64,000 nucleotides of DNA from Astropecten irregularis. Its lineage: Eukaryota > Echinodermata > Asteroidea > Paxillosida > Astropectinidae. Of the stretch, positions 57,386 to 64,000 are shown one piece after another (within the stretch, counting starts at the first letter, position 1; each line of letters opens with the position of its first letter). Location of the stretch: NCBI GenBank assembly GCA_963971285.1, contig OZ020246.1, positions 9,903,217 to 9,967,216 on the forward strand. The letters are read 5' to 3'. The notes beneath the pieces were generated by a model, which did not search any database, was not told the DNA's origin, and saw only the letters and a program-made list of their open reading frames with translations. The translations under genes and the position numbers were made by a program.

Positions 57386-57556
57386 TATGGGCATTCAAGT
57401 GTTTCCAGTCATATCATTATGTAAGTGTGAGCCGGCAGTGCAGTATTTGCTGTTAAACATGTACATGTACACGATGTATGGTAATTATCGAGAATGTAAA
57501 CACTGGTGAATAGTGTACAGTAATTCTAAGTCAAGATAAACGTCACTGAATCTGGG

Positions 57557-58053
57557 AATGGACCCTTCCGGCCTGTCAATCAAACTGTGCACATTGACCA
57601 ATAAGCCATTTGCGAGATAAATCTGAATAGTATCTGGTACACAGGCTCTTTTCATTGCAGAGAAACACCTCAGTTTGAATTTCCCAGACTAAAGACTCTG
57701 TTGCTATATCACATGATTCGGAACAAGCTTTTGCTTAGTTACATAACAGACGTCTTGCACCAATGCACTGTTCATAATGGATAAGAATGGCACAAAGGAA
57801 CCAGACCACTCCAGAGATGGGTATCACTATGCAAAAGCTTGCCCCGAATCACGTGATATAGCAACAGAGTCTTTAGTCTGGGAAATTCAAACTGGGGTGT
57901 TTATATGCAATGAAAGAAGTCTGTGTACCAGATACTATTCAGATTTAACTCGCAAATGGCTTATTGGAGGACGCCTCTTAATCAGGTGACCACGAAAGCT
58001 TTGAAAAACACACACGTGGGCAGGGCTTATAAGCAAAGCCAGAAAGGTCCATT
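57557..58053. mobile_element. Long fold-back element of about 497 bp
   Basis: AATGGACCCTTCCGGC at the left pairs with GCCAGAAAGGTCCATT at the right. Further in, the arm 57599-57738 pairs with 57829-57981 over about 140 bases, with roughly 85% complementarity (CAATAAGCCATTTGCGAG with CTCGCAAATGGCTTATTG). A single-stranded transcript would form a long hairpin with a loop of about 90 bases. A 70-codon frame in the right arm is not conserved in the left. Noncoding fold-back transposon is the best reading. Confidence 0.75.
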
Positions 58054-58119
58054 ACAAGTGCAAAATACGTCAGTGCAGATTCAAATGCAAACTGGATGAA
58101 ACAATATGAATAGAATTAC

Positions 58120-58199
58120 CTGGAGAAATGGACAAGATGAGGAGAAGACTGACACGCAGTTACCAGTAACTCTCATGCGATGGCTCCCTTCGTATCAAC
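58120..58199 (-). other. Minus-strand exon-like block, third of a series
   Basis: On the minus strand CTGTATCTGTAG precedes the block and TCTCCAG-GTAATT follows. It resembles the block at 60059 at its 3' end (CTTCTCC...TCTCCAG). All frames contain a stop. Confidence 0.22.
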
Positions 58200-58313
58200 C
58201 TACAGATACAGATTAATATGAAAACAAAAACAACAGATGAACATTAATTCACAAAGATTACTAAAATGAGACAAAGGAATAGTGAATAAGACAAACTTGC
58301 AGTCTATAGGCCT

Positions 58314-58634
58314 TTTCACACTATCTCCTTTTCGATCCATGTTGAAACCAACCCGGGTCTGCCTCGGATCCGCCCAGCAAGTTTTTGAACAGGATCAAGG
58401 AGATACAATGTTCACACCACGTTTTTGGTGAACCGGCTCTTACGACACAGATCACGGTTGAGATTTTCAACCCTGCTCCCTACCAGGGTTGATTTCAATC
58501 CGGTTAATAGGCCGTCCTTCCCGGGTCGGCTCGGGGTTGAAACTTTTCAAGTGTGAAAAGGGATGAAAAAAAATCTCGGGGTTCGATCCGGTTCCAACCC
58601 AGAGATTTTGGATAGTGTGAAAAGCCCTTATAGG
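58314..58634. mobile_element. Inverted-repeat element (CTTTTCACACTATC ends)
   Basis: The left end TATAGGCCTTTTCACACTAT and right end ATAGTGTGAAAAGCCCTTAT are inverted. The interior has paired CGGGTTGAA/TTCAACCCG-type words (AACCCGGGTC, GGGTTGATTTCAATCC, GGTTCCAACCC), so the whole unit folds back. No frame of note. It lies next to, but separate from, the TTAA element at 58658. Confidence 0.75.
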
Positions 58635-58657
58635 TTTAATTAATCTAGTGGTATTGT

Positions 58658-58998
58658 TTAAAGGTAACACATGTACCATACTTTGGCTTTTATCAAAGAA
58701 TACAGATTCATGGGCAAAAATATCAAGACAGATACAGTAACAGTCATCTGTGAAAATTTCAGTCCCATACGATGCCCACTTTTTGAGAAAACATTAAAAA
58801 AAAAAACAGCCACAGTATTTCTTAAGTCTTTTCTCTTTCGGTTGTTGTTTTACTAATTTCTGGATAAATACGCCATTTCAGGCGGAACAATTTTAACGGT
58901 ATGTTTCTACCAGCATCATCTTCATACCCTGCAAGTTATATGTAAATCTGTGAACATTTCTGCTTTGATTTCTTACCAAAGTATGATGCCACCTTTAA
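58658..58998. mobile_element. TTAA-bounded miniature element, family 2
   Basis: Flanked by TTAA at 58658 and 58995. The left end is interrupted by an extra ACATGT, and the right end reads ACCAAAGTATGATGCCACC. It is in the same orientation as the copy at 17631 and opposite in internal order to those at 48951 and 51069. Confidence 0.8.
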
Positions 58999-59012
58999 AA
59001 AGAGTTTCATAC

Positions 59013-59095
59013 CTGAGCCATGGAGGGGGACAAACAGATGACAGGCTTGATGTTAGGACTCAAGTGACAGCTCCACCATGTGACTCTACAGTGAC
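59013..59095 (-). other. Minus-strand exon-like block, second of a series
   Basis: The minus-strand acceptor-like TATCTGTAG precedes and GGCTCAG-GTATGA follows. One frame is open through the block (ending IKPVICLSPSMAQ), but it does not continue into the neighbouring blocks. The acceptor sequence CTGTATCTGTAG is shared with the block at 58120. Confidence 0.22.
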
Positions 59096-59156
59096 CTACA
59101 GATACAGAAATATGTAAACAGAAACAATTTGAATAAGTTAAACATGTCCTCAGCCT

Positions 59157-59393
59157 GGGGCTTCATATAACTGCTTAGCACAAAAAATTGCTTAGCACAA
59201 AAATAGCTTGCCCAATAAAACAAACCACCATTGAAAATTCCATTTGATATTCATGGTCAGCGAACAACAGCCAAACAACAATTGCAAGTGATACACAACA
59301 CACAGAAATTTGGTTGTTAACCCTGTTTTTACTAAGACAGAAATGTCATGCTTAGCAAATTGTTGTGCTAAGCAGCTCTATGAAATTGGCCCC
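59157..59393. mobile_element. Miniature element (GGGGCCAATTTCAT end), full copy
   Basis: The left end has GGGGCTTCATATAACTGCTT and the right end, reversed, GGGGCCAATTTCATAGAGCT. Both continue into GCTTAGCACAA, forming inverted repeats of about 32 bp. The interior contains CATTTGATATTCATGGTCAG, shared with 53688-53877. No coding frame. Confidence 0.8.
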
Positions 59394-60058
59394 TGGTATT
59401 GTAAATACTTCTAATTAGTAGGAGGACCAACTTATTCTTCAAAAATCAGTGATCATGATATTTCCTTCAATGTGACACAGGCTACTGATTTTAATGCAAA
59501 ATATAATGTGCGTTCGTTTAGCTTCCAGGAGTTGACATCAGTCAACTTCATCCCAACCCTCTCTAATGTTTTGTGCAGTATGCACGACCATTCCCAGGTC
59601 AGGACTGCCCTGTGGAACCTAAACGAACACACCCATTATAATACAGTATCAATCTAAAGTGATGTCACAATACAAGTTACCATGGCAGTATGGTAGGATG
59701 AGTGACTCTCCTAAAAGGTATATTACAAACACTTTACGTCATGTAAAGTAAATCTTTTAGCACAATACAGGAAGAAAAAAAGCAACAAAAAGGAGGGAGG
59801 TTTTCTCTACTGCAAGACAAGAAAGTCATCTCTGAAAATGATAAACTGAACCGCTCGTTTAACTTACAGCAAACAACATAATCATAGACACACTGAATAG
59901 GGAAATATTCAAAGTGATGTTTAAGCTTTCACATTTTAAACTTCAAGGCAATTTAACATAAAAATGGAAAATGTCCTAGGAGCAAATCCACACACGCATA
60001 GACAATTGCAGTCTCTAAATTAATAAATAAATACAAGCATGACCAATTTGTTAATTAC

Positions 60059-60133
60059 CTTGAACTCTGGAGAAGAGGAGGAGAGAGCCATGCTGATGTG
60101 ATAGCGCCACCAATACCACGGAGGATTCATCCC
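60059..60133 (-). other. Minus-strand exon-like block, first of a series
   Basis: Preceded on the minus strand by GCAATATGTAG and followed by GTTCAAG-GTAATT. It is 75 bases long and open in phase 0, reading GMNPPWYWWRYHISMALSSS. The W- and Y-rich reading is unusual for chance sequence, yet it is short. The next block downstream has a stop in the continuing phase. I cannot assign a family. Confidence 0.28.
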
Positions 60134-60395
60134 CTACATATTGCAGACAAAATTGATACAGAGAATATTACTCAAGAGGAAAATAGTTCCAATGATGGTG
60201 GACATCAATTTGACACCTTGTTCACAAGCCTTTAGGAACGAAATGGTGCCTGACAGAGATAAAAACAAGGAACCTGCAAGCATTCAAAGTATACCACTGT
60301 AGGTCAAAAAATACCTTGTAAAACTCATTTTTCAAATACCTACCCCAAATTTACAGAGCTGAGATTGAAGTTCATTTTAACTTGCATCCAGTAAG

Positions 60396-60758
60396 TTAAA
60401 GGGATGGTACAGAACTCGTTTTTGCAACAAAACCGTTGCTGACAGTGAAAGCACATTATGTAATCCATCATATACCTTAATTGACAAACCTGTAGAAGTT
60501 TGAGGTCAATCAGCCATCTGGGTCACGAGAAAATAGTGTTAACCCATTTACACATTTCAACGACTGAATAAAACGCTTCGAAGCGATTTATTTCAATCGG
60601 AAAATAGTTTAATTTATTTCTCAACGAATATGGCATTTCAGACAAAAACATTTCATGGGATGTTTTCTCCTATCATTACCACTATACTGTGTAAGTTTTA
60701 TGTGAATCTGTGATCTTGAAGTGTATTTTGTCTTGCCAATTCTGTACCATCCCTTTAA
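60396..60758. mobile_element. TTAA-bounded miniature element, family 1, copy b
   Basis: This element runs in the same orientation and is about the same length as the copy at 14960-15334, sharing the end AGGGATGGTACAGAAC and the central CGCTTCGAAGCG. It is flanked by TTAA at 60396-60399 and 60755-60758. The right end, GTACCATCCCT, is a better inverted match to the left end than in the first copy. Confidence 0.85.
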
Positions 60759-60977
60759 CTCTCAATAAAGGATTTAACGCTTTTTTTGTAATGTCAGTCG
60801 GTAATTCTTAGCCTTAAAGGTACACGCCGGCCTCGTCGCGCTTTTTGGGGCGCTTTTTGGCACCAATGCGTGCCTTTATCATGACTGGAAAGGTCTTCAA
60901 AAAGTAGAATAGAACATTCCACACAAATAAACGGTAAAATTTAGCCGCTTTCGTGATAATTACGAAAAGAAAGGAAG

Positions 60978-61023
60978 TCACGTGATTTCCTGAGTCAAAA
61001 TTTTGACTCAGGAAATCACGTGA
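60978..61023. repeat. Perfect 46-bp palindrome
   Basis: Arms of 23 bases, TCACGTGATTTCCTGAGTCA plus AAA and its exact reverse complement, meet with no spacer. Such an uninterrupted palindrome could extrude as a cruciform. It contains CACGTG E-box cores and TGAGTCA AP-1-like cores on both sides. Confidence 0.95.
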
Positions 61024-61591
61024 TCATTGTGATAGATACATTTCCAGTCGTTTAAAAGCTGTTTAACTATACAAAATTTATGTATAACTTTTTGTTTAAT
61101 CACTCTTTTTTAACCAAAACAACTTTAAGATTTGACCTAGTGTTCCCTTTTTTTAAATCAGGAATTTCCAACGCGAACAGGCAAAATAAATACATGCCAA
61201 ATTAATTTTTTTATAGAAATCCGGTCACTACGGGTGCATTATCACCTCTGCAGACACAGCGCGTGGGGGCTTACGACACATTCAGCCCGAGGCATGGGCC
61301 CGTGATAACCAGTGCGGCCCGATCTATCCACGCACGGACGTTCTTGTAGTATTTTTCATGCGAATTTTTTGTTTTTTTGGTGGGATTTTCGAACGGAGCG
61401 GGAAAGCCTGGAGATAATTTCTTGTCATACATGAAAATCATTTCATGCCCTCAAAATCTGTTTGTGTCATCATAAAAATTAGATTTTGTGTATTCATGTG
61501 GAAATCGTTTCGGTCCCTCGAAACATAGAGCTTGGAACAGATCGAAATTGTTTCATCGATCATGCCCCAAAATCCTTTCGTCAAAAACACT

Positions 61592-62040
61592 GCGTCAACT
61601 CGCAAACATTGCGCCAACTCGCAAACATTACGCCAACTCGCAAACATTGCGCCAACTCGCAAACATTGCGCCAACTCGCAAACATTGCGCCAACTCGCAA
61701 ACATTGCGCCAACTCGCAAACATTGCGGCAACTCGCAAACATTACGCCAACTCGCAAACATTGCGCCAACTCGCAAACATTGCGCCAACTCGCAAACATT
61801 GCGCCAACTCGCAAACATTTTTACGCCAACTCGCAAACATTTCTCCAACTCGCAAACATTGCGGCAACTGGCAAACATTACGCCAACTCGCAAACATTGC
61901 GCCAACTCGCAAACATTGCATCACTGACTCGATAACATTGAGTCAACTCAAAAACATTGCGCACTCAAAAACATTGCATCAACTCAAAAACATTGCATCA
62001 ACTCAAAAACATTGTGTCAACTTCGAAACATTTTGTGAAT
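61592..62040. repeat. Minisatellite of 19 bp, about 23 copies
   Basis: AACTCGCAAACATTGCGCC repeats from about 61592 to 61920 with few changes, then decays to ATCAACTCAAAAACATTGC until 62040. Because 19 is not a multiple of three, three frames on the plus strand and three on the minus all stay open and encode permutations of one peptide (such as NSQTLRQLANIAPTRKH). That is the mark of a repeat artefact. Confidence 0.95.
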
Positions 62041-62400
62041 AATTTTGAAAAGCCTTATTTTTTCAACAGATTTGTTTTGTTGTTTTGCCAATGATTTTAG
62101 TATTGTAAACAGCTTGAACGTACGTGTATCGCGTTCCTGGAATTCTCATGCGGCAGCTGCAACATTACAAGTACCAGTCTAAAACCATTGGTGTGCCACA
62201 TCCTTCTCACACTTGTTACGGCTGGAAATGCGTATACGCTAACCTTTGACCTTATTTTGATTTCCGTTAATTAACCCTAATTAAACGACTTATTTCTGAT
62301 TTTTTTTTCACGAAAACCTTCATCCAGTGTTCTAGAAATATTGTGTTATACTCTGCACTCTTCATTTTTGTTGGACTTTGAAGCCGGCGTGTACCTTAAA

Positions 62401-62706
62401 TTAAAGGTACTATCATACTTTGGTACATGTAGCATACCGAAACAGTTCTAACTCTTCACAGATTTACCTATAACTTACAGAGTATAAAGATGGTGATGTT
62501 AAAAACATAGTTTTTTTAAAGTTAAAAAAAAGAGACAAAAGACTTAAGAAATACTGTGGGCGTTTTTCACTGTTTTCTAAAAAAGTGTGCACCATATGGG
62601 ACTGAAATTTTCACAGATGACTGTTGCTGTATCTTCCTTGATATTAGTGCCCATGAATCTGTATTTCTTTGACAAAAACCAAAGTATGATATTAATGTAC
62701 CTTTAA
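62401..62706. mobile_element. TTAA-bounded miniature element, family 2
   Basis: TTAA at 62401 and 62703 bound ends AAAGGTACTATCATACTTTG and CCAAAGTATGATATTAATGT. It abuts, with one base between, the right TTAA of the larger element at 60814-62399, showing repeated use of a TTAA-rich spot. Confidence 0.8.
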
Positions 62707-63142
62707 GAGTACTGAATTTGTTAAGATGAGGACAAATGGAAAAGAACAGAAATGGGCTCCAAACTTGTCAAAAGAGTGAAAAGACATTGCTTTGAATTAT
62801 CATTAAGGGATGAAATTACCATTTCAAGGGATCTACAAATCAGAAGTAAACTAGAGAAATATTAATCAGCACTGGAAAATTAAACCCTACAAATGTTAAA
62901 AAATTGTGGGTTTAATCACTTCAGTTATTTATCAAACTTACATGCAGCACAATAATGGAATTTTTTAAAGAAAGCTCATTTGTGGCTTCAGCTTTATGTC
63001 GATACCACAGCAAATGTAAAAGTGCAAATGGAACTCAATCTCTTATTTTGGATTATTATTACTGTAGGCAACCCAATAGCTGTATGGCAGGCATCATTCT
63101 CTCAATAAAAAGCTAATACTGAAAGAGTTTTGAAAATAAATG
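62707..63142. other. Unique AT-rich stretch, nothing recognised
   Basis: No element ends, repeats or conserved frames seen. Confidence 0.5.
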
Positions 63143-63608
63143 GGCATTAGTGTCGTTTATGCCACCCATTTTCAGTATTTATTTGGATAAGAAACTGTTG
63201 TTTTTTCACTGAAATATTGCCGAAATATGTTCATTTTAGGGTTTACAGGACCCATGAATAAATTTGCGGAAAGAATTCCACTGATGACCATTACGGAAAA
63301 AGGATTATATCCTCCAAGAGTTAACTTATTGGATACAAATTATGATGAACTTCAATCTCAGGTGTGGAAAACTTGGGTAGGATATCTGAAAAGTGAGTTT
63401 TACAGGGTTTTTTACCTACAAATTGTACACTTCCAATATAGCGGCAGCCATCTTGCTCAAAACGCCCTCTGTTGGTTCCATAGAGTTGTGTACAAATTAT
63501 GGTCATCAGTGGAATTCTTTCCAAATTTGCTTTAAGTAACAAATTTTGGAACAGAAGAAGCTAAATAAATACTGAAAATAATGTGGGTGGCGTAAAAGAC
63601 ACTAACCC
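63143..63608. mobile_element. Inverted-repeat element (GGGGTTAGTGTC ends), longest copy
   Basis: The left end GGGCATTAGTGTCGTTTATG and the right end reading GGGGTTAGTGTCTTTTACGC in reverse complement continue inward as an inverted repeat of about 50 bp that includes TTTTCAGTATTTATTT. The interior matches the fragments at 20530 and 22245. A 102-codon frame at 63227 is not shared with the other copies, so it is chance. Confidence 0.8.
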
Positions 63609-64000
63609 CAATATATGTGAAACAGGGCCATGTATGTTATGTAGGCCTACTCCACAATAATGATTGAGGTTCACGATATCAACAATTCTAATTTCTTTTT
63701 AGTAAATATTAATTTACCGAGTTCCCAAAGTTAACTTCTTTAATTCTGGAATCCCCCTTTCATGAAAAATGTAATAGTTTCTGCAACTTTGTAAAATGTT
63801 TTCCATGAGAAAAATAGGCACAACTTTGATAATTTTGCACGTGTTTTCCGCCACAAGGTTAAGGTAAGATCGAGCCGCCATCTTGGAAAGATAGACAAAA
63901 TGAAATCTTGCACAATTTTACAGCAAAATGATGTCAAATATTACAACTATCACGACATAATCTCAGACATAGTGACCAGGGAAATATCTACAGTGATTTA
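63609..64000. other. Window end, nothing recognised
   Basis: Contains GAGCCGCCATCTTGG near 63871, a YY1-like core also seen in the element at 48468, but here without its neighbouring sequence. No gene. Confidence 0.4.

Larger units (their letters stand above)
60814..62399. mobile_element. TTAA-bounded element of about 1.6 kb carrying a palindrome and a minisatellite
   Basis: TTAA at 60814 and 62396 bounds inverted ends AAAGGTACACGCCGGC and GCCGGCGTGTACCTT (the left copy reads one extra C). The interior includes the palindrome at 60978 and the 19-bp minisatellite at 61592. No transposase frame: frames of 131-184 codons all come from the minisatellite. The TTAA target again points to a piggyBac-like mobiliser. 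Confidence 0.75.

Noticed and set aside
61486..62042. Open frames of 131-184 codons on plus and 155 on minus strand
   Set aside because: All are translations of one 19-bp repeat, open in several frames on both strands at once.

Overview
The window looks like animal nuclear DNA with no intact protein-coding gene. Coding capacity is limited to short chance frames, frames inside minisatellites, and one 3' fragment of a non-LTR retrotransposon. AT-rich sequence, many short inverted-repeat DNA elements, recurrent AGAGGGCGCT words, TACATGTA and AGGCCTA words, and tRNA-derived elements suggest a marine invertebrate deuterostome (echinoderm, hemichordate or similar). That assignment is inference from sequence texture, not proof.

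Layout. 1-2.5 kb: no recognisable gene. 2.5-9.0 kb: a satellite with a higher-order repeat of about 1.27 kb, interrupted by a 199-bp hAT-like element with a perfect 8-bp target duplication. 9.05-10.39 kb: six tandem units of about 232 bp, each with a splice-acceptor-like tract followed by AATAAA. 10.5-16.5 kb: a mosaic of partial segmental duplications that supplies paralogous empty sites for a retrotransposon fragment and a TTAA-flanked element. 16.5-20.9 kb: small DNA elements and a 105-bp tandem repeat.

21.3-31.3 kb is the most distinctive part. It holds at least 18 related exon-like blocks, nearly all of the form TTTCAG-GAGATGRCTGGAATC...GAG-GTATGT or GTAGGT. Eleven of them lie in one tandem run at 28.7-31.3 kb. 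Splice-site-like borders are kept while reading frame and length modulo 3 are not, which fits a long noncoding RNA grown by exon duplication. This is a hypothesis needing RNA data. The same pattern of an acceptor-like tract next to repeated sequence recurs in two 17-bp minisatellite blocks (31.8-33.7 kb) and a 908-bp triplication (39-41.6 kb). A 277-bp array (35.4-37.7 kb) and a hairpin-bearing array of about 170 bp (41.9-42.6 kb) follow.

43.2-45.0 kb holds a cluster of CTCF-like AGAGGGCGCT words, two convergent tRNA-like units each ending in a T run, and palindrome-centred tandem repeats. 45-64 kb is mostly unique AT-rich sequence with many miniature elements: a nested hAT-like element, a TTAA-bounded family, a TA-bounded composite, SINE-like elements with 14- and 15-bp target duplications, and a 1.6-kb TTAA-bounded element that carries a 19-bp minisatellite and a perfect 46-bp palindrome. 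Three weak exon-like blocks lie on the minus strand at 58.1-60.1 kb.

Positions were read by eye. Boundaries of diverged repeats are approximate, and family names were given only where the ends and target duplications support them.
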